18,950 nt of DNA from DATNFP01 sp035606335. GTDB taxonomy: Bacteria; Bacteroidota; Bacteroidia; Chitinophagales; Chitinophagaceae. Made by a program: the position numbers and the translations under genes. The first letter of the stretch is position 1. Each line of letters opens with the position of its first letter. Shown here piece by piece: positions 1 through 6,924 of this stretch. The notes below the pieces were generated by a model. The model made no database searches, was not told the DNA's origin, and was given only the letters and a program-made list of their open reading frames with translations. The DNA lies in contig DATNFP010000187.1 of assembly GCA_035606335.1 (NCBI GenBank), positions 1 through 18,950 of the forward strand, in the 5' to 3' direction.

Positions 1-27
1 TTGATTCATTTACCGGATAAATTTTTA

Positions 28-35
28 CAAATATA
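28..35 (-). promoter_or_regulatory. Possible -7 element of a leftward promoter
   Basis: Read on the minus strand this is TATATTTG, an exact match to the Bacteroidota -7 consensus TAnnTTTG. No clear TTG element lies 19-21 bases upstream, so half of the promoter is missing. If real, it would start a transcript near position 20 that leaves the window to the left. The exact 8-mer can easily occur by chance in sequence this AT-rich. Confidence 0.22.
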
Positions 36-412
36 GTTTACGATACTCTATCGCGTAACATATCAGTTTCAGTTGATATTTATATATTAAGTGGCTGTAT
101 TTCCCATTGAATAAAAGAATATTAATTAATTCATTAAATAATTTATAATCAATAACTTACAATCAAAATGTTTCCCGAACATGCCTCAAAAATTTCCCAT
201 TCATACCCCATATATGCCACAGTGTGAGAATTGCCTCATCCTGAAATAAATTCACGCCTTAGTTTGTGAGATGCTTCACTCCACACTTTCGCACCTGGCT
301 ACACCATTCCTTTTCAGTATGACATTTGGGATTGGGATGACTGAAATTAATATATGCTATCCATAAGGGCCTATATTAACAGCCCTAACAAAAATACTAC
401 ACTGGAATTTTA

Positions 413-448
413 TGAGCAAAAACAGATGCTCACATTTTTGAAAATGTG
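413..448 (-). terminator. Weak hairpins after the LamG-like gene
   Basis: Two overlapping inverted repeats follow the stop codon at 476. The first pairs CACATTT with AAATGTG around a 4-base loop (431-448). The second pairs TGAGCA with TGCTCA around an 8-base loop (413-432). Neither is followed by a clean T-tract on the minus strand, so this is at best a weak or Rho-assisted terminator. Confidence 0.28.
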
Positions 449-475
449 TTACAACAGAAGCCAGATATATTTCAA

Positions 476-1405
476 TTACTGCTTAATGATCTTGTAGGTT
501 TGAGTCTCTGTGTCAGCGTTTGTCATCGTAATGAAATACATTCCAGGCTGCAAGCCTGATATGCTAATCGTAGCGTTTCCTTTTATAAGACTTCCATTCT
601 GCAATACTTTGCCAGTAATATCTGATATATGATAGCTGTATTCATCAGGTGAGGCTACATTTATATAATTCTGTGCAGGATTCGGGTAAATATTTATTTG
701 ACTGCTATGAGCTACTGTTTTTTGAATGTTCAATGTAGTTTCGAGATTAGTATAGTCGTTCTTAATTGAGCTGGTGTCCATAGCATAATTAGAGATATGG
801 ATCATGGCAACATTACCGCTTGTTTCTTCATGATTTGTTTCGGAATCGTCCTCAAAAAAGACAAGCGTCTTTACACTGTCGTACACATAATCATTAGCGG
901 TATCTGCATAGCCGCCCTGATTGACATTATTTACAAAAATAAACATGTTACCAGTAGTTGCATCCCTTGATATAGCAATGTATTCATATTGGCTATCGTA
1001 TAATGATACACTATCTGCATTAAAATTGGGATAAAGGACAACCGTACCGCTCTGATTATAAAAACCGTTATCACTGCTGCGGTGATTATAATCTATTAGC
1101 TTTTTATACCCCTGAACTGTATCTAACTCAACCAGCATTTCAATAGTGTAACTGCCAGATGAAAGGAAATTAGCCGCGTCGTTAAAGGTAATGCCACAAC
1201 CGCTTCCGAAACTATATACATCTTTTGTGACACCACCAGGCAGTGCCGTCATAGTATACGAGCCGCTACAAGCAGATATGAGATCCGGGCCAACTCCGGA
1301 GGACTCATGTAAATTGCCATTAAAATTGTAGCTATACGTAGTCTGGGCGTAAGAGCCTGCTACAAATAAATTAATTACAACAAAAAGGAGTAATGAGTGT
1401 TTCAT
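476..1405 (-). CDS. Secreted LamG-like protein with T9SS type A sorting domain
   Basis: Predicted exported surface or extracellular protein of 309 residues. The start is placed at 1405 because translation from there opens with a clear signal peptide (MKHSLLLFVVINLFVAGSYA, then Q at 21). The longer ORF starting at 1489 only adds an unlikely hydrophobic prefix. Residues about 22-220 look like an all-beta concanavalin/LamG-type fold, with the typical phrases YSYNFNGNLHESSG, SYTIEMLVELD and NMFIFVNNV. The last 73 residues (237-309) are a T9SS type A C-terminal domain: IYPNPAQNYINV, then ISDITGKV, GLQPGMYFI and the final YKIIKQ. By analogy with that family the protein crosses the outer membrane through T9SS and loses this domain. 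The ligand is unknown. It appears to be monocistronic, 135 bp downstream of the PorP/SprF gene. Confidence 0.85.
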   Translation of the reverse strand: MKHSLLLFVVINLFVAGSYAQTTYSYNFNGNLHESSGVGPDLISACSGSYTMTALPGGVTKDVYSFGSGCGITFNDAANFLSSGSYTIEMLVELDTVQGYKKLIDYNHRSSDNGFYNQSGTVVLYPNFNADSVSLYDSQYEYIAISRDATTGNMFIFVNNVNQGGYADTANDYVYDSVKTLVFFEDDSETNHEETSGNVAMIHISNYAMDTSSIKNDYTNLETTLNIQKTVAHSSQINIYPNPAQNYINVASPDEYSYHISDITGKVLQNGSLIKGNATISISGLQPGMYFITMTNADTETQTYKIIKQ

Positions 1406-1540
1406 AGACAATATTTTTAATAAAATTAAAAAAATGATTGTCAAATCCATACAACATAGAATGTAGTTTATCCTTAGAAAAATTGTCATAATACCTGATA
1501 TATTCTATAAATTCCAAGGACATCCGCCTTACGATAAATT

Positions 1541-2494
1541 CTAAAACAATTTTACGAACCTGGGAGAGGAAGCTTTATTTCTGTCTTTTATAAAATCAAA
1601 CCCTACAGTTACTTCATGCGATCCCTTGGTATATGGCTGTAGTACCGATGCATAGTAATCGTATGCATAACCTATGTTAACATTATTTGTTACCTGCACG
1701 TGTACAATTCCTTCAAATGATTTATCAGTGCGATATGTTATTCCGAACATTATTCTATCATAAAATATTTCAGAAACATTAAAATCTGAGCTGAAAGGAA
1801 GATTGTATAGCCTATTGCCTGCATAGCGGCATAGCATCTGCTCCAGTAATTTTACCTTTTCACCAATTGCGAATACATAACCTCCACATGCGTAATAACT
1901 CCTGAGCTGCTTGCTTCCTTCATCATTAGTATTAATATTCTTATCGTAATAATTCTGAAGAAGGTTAGGTACTGCGGCTCCTGCATAAAAATTATCGCCT
2001 GACCAATAAACCCCTGCACCTACATTGGGTAGAAAAATATTATTAAAGTTATTTACAAGGGAAGGGTCATTTTGCTGGTAAGGGTTTAAATCGTTATAAC
2101 GCGCAGAATATAAGGCCGCTCCAGCCTGTAATCCAAAAGACAATATTGATTTTCCTGTAAGGATACGGTATGCATAATAAGCCATCGCGTTTGTAGTGGT
2201 TGTAATGCCAAGCTGTTCATAATTTACGTTTACCCCTAAGGCAACATGCCTGAATGATGAATTGGGATTGCCAACCGACCCATCAATAGACATATTAAAT
2301 GTTTTGGGTGCTCCATCTATACCCGTCCACTGAGTTCTATAAAAGGCATTCACAGTAGTTACACCTTTCTCCCCTGCATAAGCTGGGTCATATAAAAGCT
2401 TGTTGAACATGAACATTGTGATATGAGGATAGCTTTGTGCATTGCTAAACAAAGGCCCAACAATTATTGCGAAAACCAAAGTGGCTTTTTTCAT
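1541..2494 (-). CDS. PorP/SprF family type IX secretion membrane protein
   Basis: A 317-residue outer-membrane protein of the PorP/SprF family. A signal peptide covers residues 1-19 (MKKATLVFAIIVGPLFSNA). The family hallmark follows: MFNKLLYDPAYAGEKG at about 29-44 and YRTQWTGIDGAPKTFN at 52-67. The rest is alternating beta strands typical of a barrel, with the family-like GITYRTDKSFEG (251-262), GYAYDYY (275-281) and GSHEVTVGFDF (291-301), and the ending SPRFVKLF. It starts only 16 bp after the stop of the type B adhesin gene and is surely co-transcribed with it. This gene pairing is common in Bacteroidota. SprF is needed for secretion of the adhesin SprB in Flavobacterium johnsoniae, so this protein probably assists export or anchoring of its upstream partner. 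It is a paralogue of that family and not necessarily the core PorP. Confidence 0.92.
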   Translation of the reverse strand: MKKATLVFAIIVGPLFSNAQSYPHITMFMFNKLLYDPAYAGEKGVTTVNAFYRTQWTGIDGAPKTFNMSIDGSVGNPNSSFRHVALGVNVNYEQLGITTTTNAMAYYAYRILTGKSILSFGLQAGAALYSARYNDLNPYQQNDPSLVNNFNNIFLPNVGAGVYWSGDNFYAGAAVPNLLQNYYDKNINTNDEGSKQLRSYYACGGYVFAIGEKVKLLEQMLCRYAGNRLYNLPFSSDFNVSEIFYDRIMFGITYRTDKSFEGIVHVQVTNNVNIGYAYDYYASVLQPYTKGSHEVTVGFDFIKDRNKASSPRFVKLF

Positions 2495-2510
2495 AAAATA
2501 TCTTTAGGTG

Positions 2511-4040
2511 TTATCGCTCGATCATAATATAGCCTGTGTAGGAGCTCTTTATTAATTGACCCTTTTGTAAATTCAGCTTTAATACGTAATAATAAGTACC
2601 TGATGACAACGGGCGCCCATTTTGGGCTGTGCCTGCCCAAGTATTTTTATAATCGTTCTGCTGGTAAACCACATCGCCCCACTTATCAATGATAGATAAA
2701 GAATTAGATGGGTAATTGCTGATCCCCTCGATAGTAAATACATCATTTATCCCATCACCATTGGGTGTAATTACATTATGGATATTGATAGGGGCATCAC
2801 AATCTTCCTTACCAACAGATATGACAGTTGATGTCTCACAATTATTACTATCGGTTATACGAACCGCATAATTACCTGCACTAAGTCCCTGGACATAATT
2901 ACCTGAAAAATTACCGGACCATGCATATGTATAAGGAGTAGTACCTCCCGTGACATTCAATGTAATTTTACCATCTGCTCCTGCGCAGGTTTCATTGTCA
3001 ACATTATATTCAATAGCAACCGATAATGGTTCGCTGACGATAACTGAATCAATTGCTTTTCTACCACTGATAGTATCATTAACAGTAACATAATATTTGC
3101 CTGCGGGTAGTCCGCTTATCGAATCAGCGGCGCTACCATTACTCCAGCTATAGTCATATTTTCCGCTGCCATCGGTGACTGTAATTTTTATAGCGCCAGT
3201 GGAATCATTATGACACTTTGTATTTGTTGTATTGACAACAAAAGACAATGGAGCAAGAGAAGATAGACGCGAACCTATTTTATAAATGTAATAATCTCTT
3301 CCTGAACGAGGAGACCACTGCCAAAAATATCCGTTACCATAAGTCAGGTCGAAAGCATCATTAAGACACCAGGGCTGCAAGGTAGTTGTATCTTCTTTCA
3401 TAGTTGCAGGGTCAACTAATACAGCTACAGAATTAAAATTAGAAGTATCAAATAGCGTTATTATTTTATTACCCAAGTAATAATACCCAGTGGGAGTTTG
3501 TGTTTTGTATCTTGGGAATGGGCCATAATCTATAAATGTGGAGGTGCTTTTTACAAACTTGAAGCATGTGTTGTGAGCGTCATCAATAAAATAAAGTGTA
3601 TCGTTATTTTCGGCAATAGATGAAAAATAATCTCCTATATGGCCATGTCCGGGAATTGCTGCTACCAAAGACTTTGTTGCAAGACTGAATTTGTAAATAG
3701 TATCTTCATAATCTTTAGTCCATAAATACTGGCTATCCACTGCCATTGGCCCCATAAAATGAAAATTCCAAACAGGGTAAGATATTGAATCCAGTTTATT
3801 GCCTGAAAGATCGTATTTATAAATATAGCCTTTACTTGGGAGTGTATCATACCAGGATAGCCTAACTCCTGATATCCATAAAGCGCCGTTAGCATAAACT
3901 ATGCCTCCTGGCTGCATAATATAACGTGAAGCATTAGGAATACCTGCATTTAAATCAAAAGAATCTATTACGCATGTCTGGCCATAATCAGTAAAGCTTA
4001 TTAACAGCGCCAACAAAATAATATAGCAGGTTTTAGGCAT
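2511..4040 (-). CDS. SprB-repeat adhesin with T9SS type B (CHU_C) domain
   Basis: A 509-residue secreted protein. The signal peptide is residues 1-20. Residues about 30-262 form repeated strand pairs of the kind seen in beta-propellers (KGYIYKYDLSGNKLDSI, QYLWTKDYEDTIYKF, DTLYFIDDAHNTCFKF), although I cannot assign a named repeat. Two SprB-type repeats follow, at about 266-336 (KCHNDSTGAIKITVTDGSG with YSWSNG) and 341-409 (ETCAGADGKITLNVTGG with YAWSG). The end (419-509) is a CHU_C gliding-motility-associated domain, the type B T9SS signal, with VITPNGDGINDVF at 423-435, WGDVVYQ at 454-460 and SGTYYYVL at 480-487. It is much shorter than SprB itself, which has thousands of residues. It lies upstream of the PorP/SprF gene in the same operon. 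The likely role is surface adhesion; any gliding role is unproven. Confidence 0.9.
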   Translation of the reverse strand: MPKTCYIILLALLISFTDYGQTCVIDSFDLNAGIPNASRYIMQPGGIVYANGALWISGVRLSWYDTLPSKGYIYKYDLSGNKLDSISYPVWNFHFMGPMAVDSQYLWTKDYEDTIYKFSLATKSLVAAIPGHGHIGDYFSSIAENNDTLYFIDDAHNTCFKFVKSTSTFIDYGPFPRYKTQTPTGYYYLGNKIITLFDTSNFNSVAVLVDPATMKEDTTTLQPWCLNDAFDLTYGNGYFWQWSPRSGRDYYIYKIGSRLSSLAPLSFVVNTTNTKCHNDSTGAIKITVTDGSGKYDYSWSNGSAADSISGLPAGKYYVTVNDTISGRKAIDSVIVSEPLSVAIEYNVDNETCAGADGKITLNVTGGTTPYTYAWSGNFSGNYVQGLSAGNYAVRITDSNNCETSTVISVGKEDCDAPINIHNVITPNGDGINDVFTIEGISNYPSNSLSIIDKWGDVVYQQNDYKNTWAGTAQNGRPLSSGTYYYVLKLNLQKGQLIKSSYTGYIMIER

Positions 4041-4077
4041 GGGTATCTAATTCATTACTAATATAATGAAACTTAGG

Positions 4078-4132
4078 TAACTTTTCATGCTTTTTTGTAT
4101 GAATATCAGTACGATGGCTGCCTAAAAAGTTA
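4078..4132 (-). terminator. Nested inverted repeats between two transcription units
   Basis: An outer inverted repeat pairs TAACTTTT (4078-4085) with AAAAGTTA (4125-4132). Inside it, TTCATGC (4084-4090) pairs with GTATGAA (4097-4103) around a 6-base loop with one G-U pair; the two stems share two bases, so they would compete or be trimmed. It sits in the 107 bp between the stop of the four-gene operon (4148) and the start of the adhesin gene (4040). It could end the upstream operon or be a 5' leader element of the adhesin. There is no terminal T-tract, so the call is weak. Confidence 0.22.
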
Positions 4133-4147
4133 TTGATATGCCTTTGC

Positions 4148-4726
4148 CTATTCCTTTATTGTAGAGATGTAAATATTGTTTATGATAAATTTCCCTTGCG
4201 AATTTTGCATGGCAAGCCCTCCGTGCACCCCGTCTCTTTTTAATTTTTTTGCGTGGTGGATAAAACTGTGCTGCCCTGGAAAATCTCCCTTTAAATTCCA
4301 CAGGTTCAATCTCCTGACAGGAGAACTAAGATCTTTACTATAAAAATATTCGGAACCACTGTTAAAGACTGATGTGTAGATAACCAAACTGCCTACTTCT
4401 TCTATACGATAAAAATCTTCGATTGAATATAGGCTACCTCCCGGAGAATATCGATATACCCTCCCGCACTGAGAATAACCATAAATTGTTCCTGCGGGAA
4501 ATTTATATGTTTGTGTGGGAGTAACAATCTTAACCTCGAGCTTCCAGTCAGCAACAGGAGGAAATTTCAGTTTATTACCATTTTCGGAAAGATTTACCTT
4601 GTAAGAAAGATGATCGTTGACCAAATCGTTTTTTGTAAGGTATACTCCGGCAAAGCAGGAATCGTTCTGCGCAAAAACAGAATGTCCCGCGATGACCAAA
4701 ACAAGGATAAAAAATATTTTTTTCAT
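4148..4726 (-). CDS. Secreted protein of unknown function, last gene of the YceI operon
   Basis: I do not recognise a functional family for this 192-residue protein. A signal peptide is clear at residues 1-19 (MKKIFFILVLVIAGHSVFA, then QNDSC). The phrase GVYLTKNDLVNDHLSYKVN (27-45) resembles the opening of a group of small secreted Bacteroidota proteins that I know only as hypothetical. Two cysteines, C24 and C87 (in YGYSQCGRVYR), could form a disulfide. Residues 90-130 are rich in Tyr and beta strands. The C-terminal part (HHAKKLKRDG) is basic, with no sorting domain and no transmembrane helix after the signal. It starts 34 bp after the YceI stop codon, so it probably belongs to the same transcript and acts in the periplasm or at the outer membrane. 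Confidence 0.75.
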   Translation of the reverse strand: MKKIFFILVLVIAGHSVFAQNDSCFAGVYLTKNDLVNDHLSYKVNLSENGNKLKFPPVADWKLEVKIVTPTQTYKFPAGTIYGYSQCGRVYRYSPGGSLYSIEDFYRIEEVGSLVIYTSVFNSGSEYFYSKDLSSPVRRLNLWNLKGDFPGQHSFIHHAKKLKRDGVHGGLAMQNSQGKFIINNIYISTIKE

Positions 4727-4760
4727 TGAACCTTCGTTTCAGGTTATTGAAAACTTGTGT

Positions 4761-5303
4761 TTATTTCTTTGCTTTTATATCGATAGTAACATTAGCATTA
4801 TCAGACATAAACATTGCCAATCCGCCTTTTCCACCGACACCAAAATCCCTGCGATTGATGGGAAAAGTCCCTTTAAACTCAGCAGTATTCCCATTTTCTA
4901 TGAATGTAAAGGGAACTTCGATTGCTTTTGTTTTTCCCTTGATGGTAACATTGAATGTGCCAATGTATTGCGCTCCCTTTTTTGCAAACTTTGTAGATGA
5001 CATCTGAATAGTTTTGTACTTAGCAGCATCGAAATAGTTTTCGCCCTGCAGGTCTTTGTTTCTTTTATCTATTCCTGTGTTTATCGTACCCACATTAAGA
5101 GACCCTTTTAATGAAGATGACCCCAGCTTATCGGGACTAAAAACCAGAGATGTTGCGATACCCCCAAAATGACCCGTTACATCTGATCCTCTATTTTTTA
5201 TAGTAAAAGATACATTGGCCGAAGTTTGAGTCCATTTAGTCTGACTGAAAGCCATTAATGTGGAAAGAGAGATAGCCATTAAGCTCAACAATACTTTTTT
5301 CAT
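4761..5303 (-). CDS. YceI family periplasmic protein
   Basis: A 180-residue exported protein of the YceI family, small lipocalin-like beta-barrels that bind long isoprenoid or lipid ligands. The start at 5303 gives a signal peptide (MKKVLLSLMAISLSTLMAFS); the longer ORF from 5342 puts a charged prefix before it. Family marks include WTQTSANVSFTIKNRG (24-39), GHFGGI (44-49), INTGIDKRNKDL near 74-85 followed by ENYFDAAKY (88-96), FNVTIKGKTKAIEVPF (117-132) and RRDFGVGG (151-158). The length matches the family. It lies 40 bp downstream of the DUF5777 gene and 34 bp upstream of the secreted unknown protein, inside a four-gene operon headed by a cytochrome-like lipoprotein. That context suggests a lipid or quinone-related envelope role, which is inference. 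Confidence 0.92.
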   Translation of the reverse strand: MKKVLLSLMAISLSTLMAFSQTKWTQTSANVSFTIKNRGSDVTGHFGGIATSLVFSPDKLGSSSLKGSLNVGTINTGIDKRNKDLQGENYFDAAKYKTIQMSSTKFAKKGAQYIGTFNVTIKGKTKAIEVPFTFIENGNTAEFKGTFPINRRDFGVGGKGGLAMFMSDNANVTIDIKAKK

Positions 5304-5343
5304 AAGATAGATTTTGGTTTGTTTTAAAATTTCTTTTATCAAC

Positions 5344-6276
5344 TTATTTATATTTAAACTCTTTTGATTTTACTATAGCAAATGACCTGGATATATTGAA
5401 TCCGAAGTGTATTTGACCCTTACTCCAGCTGTCGGTGGTCTGTCCCATAAATGTGCGATCCGTTATTCCCTGTGAATTAGTAAACATTAGTTGAAACACA
5501 TGTCCACCACTTTCGATCTCTAAACCAACTGATAATGAATTATGCGTAGGAGCACCATTATATGTAAGGTCGGTATTAGTGAGCCTGTAATAGTATTCCC
5601 CTGTTATAGAAAGGCGTTTAGTAATCCTTATTTTACCTCCTATTCCTAATGCTATTGTATTGTTCAAAAATTTAGAACTGTCAATAATATTATAATGTAT
5701 TATAGTTGGCATCAATTGCAGGGAAAGGTAATCACCGAATTTTCTCGCTATCAGCAACTGATTAACGTAATACAACCTGTCTTTAAACTGAAATGTTTCT
5801 CCCTGAGGCAAAGAGGGGGCTGGTGTGGTCTGCACGGATATAGCACCATAATAATCTAACGCAATTGGTGAGGCACCATGCTTTTGCCGGAGCAATCTTA
5901 ATTTTAAAAATCCATCGTCCTCTTTATTGAAAACACTATGTCCTATTCCTACCATCAGCCATTTAGTAATTCCATAGTCAAGCCCAAGTCTTGTGGTTGC
6001 ATCATCAAGCCCATAAAAATTCTGTGCTCCCTGGTTTAATTGACCAAAACGGTGTGATATACGGAAGTCGAGCACACCATCAGGGAGATTTGTGACACTA
6101 CTGCCATTGATAATCCTTGTAGATGTAAAAACTTTTACAGCCTCATTCTTTACAGGCTTAATGCTGCTAAGAGCATTAGGGGCAGCATCTACAGTATCAT
6201 CAGTGTTTTCGACCTGACCAAATGCCCCTAAGAAAAGGGAGCAAAGCAACAGGAGAAGTAAAATTCTTTTACCCAT
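5344..6276 (-). CDS. DUF5777 family outer-membrane beta-barrel protein
   Basis: A 310-residue protein with a signal peptide at 1-20 (MGKRILLLLLLCSLFLGAFG). Its body matches what I know of the DUF5777 beta-barrel family: VFTSTRIINGSSV (49-61), LDFRISHRFGQLNQG (69-83), GLDDATTRLGLDYGIT (89-104) and the strongly typical C-terminal run GGHVFQLMFTNSQG (257-270) ... GQIHFGFNISRSFAI (287-301). Alternating hydrophobic strands fit an outer-membrane barrel. The function of the family is not established. The gene sits between a cytochrome-c-like lipoprotein (28 bp upstream) and YceI (40 bp downstream), an association I recall from other Bacteroidota. That suggests the three act together at the envelope, perhaps in electron transfer or lipid handling. 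Confidence 0.87.
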   Translation of the reverse strand: MGKRILLLLLLCSLFLGAFGQVENTDDTVDAAPNALSSIKPVKNEAVKVFTSTRIINGSSVTNLPDGVLDFRISHRFGQLNQGAQNFYGLDDATTRLGLDYGITKWLMVGIGHSVFNKEDDGFLKLRLLRQKHGASPIALDYYGAISVQTTPAPSLPQGETFQFKDRLYYVNQLLIARKFGDYLSLQLMPTIIHYNIIDSSKFLNNTIALGIGGKIRITKRLSITGEYYYRLTNTDLTYNGAPTHNSLSVGLEIESGGHVFQLMFTNSQGITDRTFMGQTTDSWSKGQIHFGFNISRSFAIVKSKEFKYK

Positions 6277-6304
6277 ATAATTGATAGTTTTTGATTAAGA
6301 TAAA

Positions 6305-6685
6305 TTAGTTATCAGGTGCACCTTCATTAACCCAACGTATCATTTTATCAATATCACATTCAGATAGCTTATTTCCATTTTTGGGCATACTATTATGTCC
6401 CGGCATAGGATTTCCAGTAATATCTGTAATAAGAAAATCGTAAGAGGCCACAGCTTTGATCCCTGCATAGTTTGTATAATTATGTCCGCTCACTGAAGCA
6501 CCTGCAGCATCGTGACAACCGCCGCTTATTGCACAGTTGGTATTGAGAATAGGGACAATATCTGCTGAATAACTAACAGTAGTTGTGTCGCAAGTGGTAG
6601 CGCCTGGATAAGCTTCATTGTAATTATCGTTATAACAACTAACAAGCGTTAACAAAGCGCATGCAATAGGTAATAGTTTTTTCAT
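6305..6685 (-). CDS. Cytochrome-c-like lipoprotein with unusual CX5CH motif
   Basis: A 126-residue lipoprotein. The lipobox LVSC places the lipidated Cys at 17. The body resembles small c-type cytochrome domains of Bacteroidota envelope proteins: VSYSADIVPILNTNC (37-51), then the haem-type motif, and near the end MPKNGNKLSECDIDKMIRW (100-118), where M100 is a candidate axial ligand, followed by VNEGAPDN. The haem-attachment motif is C51-AISGG-C57-H58, with five residues between the cysteines where the classical motif has two. I read this directly from the codons. Whether haem is attached is therefore uncertain. C32 and C110 could form a disulfide. It is the first gene of a four-gene operon with DUF5777, YceI and a secreted unknown. 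An AGGAGG lies one base before the ATG, too close to act as a normal ribosome binding site. Confidence 0.83.
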   Translation of the reverse strand: MKKLLPIACALLTLVSCYNDNYNEAYPGATTCDTTTVSYSADIVPILNTNCAISGGCHDAAGASVSGHNYTNYAGIKAVASYDFLITDITGNPMPGHNSMPKNGNKLSECDIDKMIRWVNEGAPDN

Positions 6686-6924
6686 GCCTCCTATTTATAC
6701 TGTTTGTGTGTTTTACAATAACGGTATAAAATAAAATTGCACCGTCAAGTATGGGCCGGCAGGAAAACAATGTTGAAATGGGAAAAGAGGATTATGAAGC
6801 GGGTAAAAAAATAAACGGAAATAAAAGGTAGAATATCCCATTCTTTCGAAAAGCGTATTTTTTTACCCAATAAGAAAATTGTTTAAGTTTCTTTTTAGTT
6901 TTTATACTTCTTATCGGTTATGTA

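Larger units (their letters stand above)
1..475. other. Gene-free AT-rich intergenic region
   Basis: I see no credible coding region on either strand and no tRNA-like fold. The left part is very AT-rich, with a short palindrome (attaattaat near 121). A more GC-rich block at about 225-345 resembles a worn interspersed intergenic repeat: it holds a piece reading tcatcctgaaataaattca, then gagatgcttcactc, then cagtatgaca. Small inverted repeats at 366-386, 413-432 and 431-448 lie just past the stop codon of the neighbouring minus-strand gene. A possible outward promoter element lies at 28-35. The region therefore probably combines the 3' end of one transcription unit with the 5' region of the next gene to the left, outside the window. 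Confidence 0.6.

Noticed and set aside
1406..1489. N-terminal 28-residue extension of the LamG-like protein
   Set aside because: It would place an additional hydrophobic stretch before a complete signal peptide, and the DNA is AT-rich like untranslated sequence.
4617..5007. Plus-strand frames of 127 and 93 codons across the YceI gene and its downstream gap
   Set aside because: They are antisense to two convincing minus-strand genes with signal peptides, and the encoded sequences show no domain features.
6686..6692. AGGAGG directly before the cytochrome-like lipoprotein gene (minus strand)
   Set aside because: Only one base separates it from the ATG, which is too short for Shine-Dalgarno use, and Bacteroidota ribosomes rarely use such sites. 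It is probably chance.
6686..6924. Terminator or small RNA in the gap between the NHL gene end and the cytochrome-like gene
   Set aside because: Only a short palindrome (ctttcgaaag near 6844) with a three-base stem was found, and no paired structure with a T-tract fits the minus-strand transcript.
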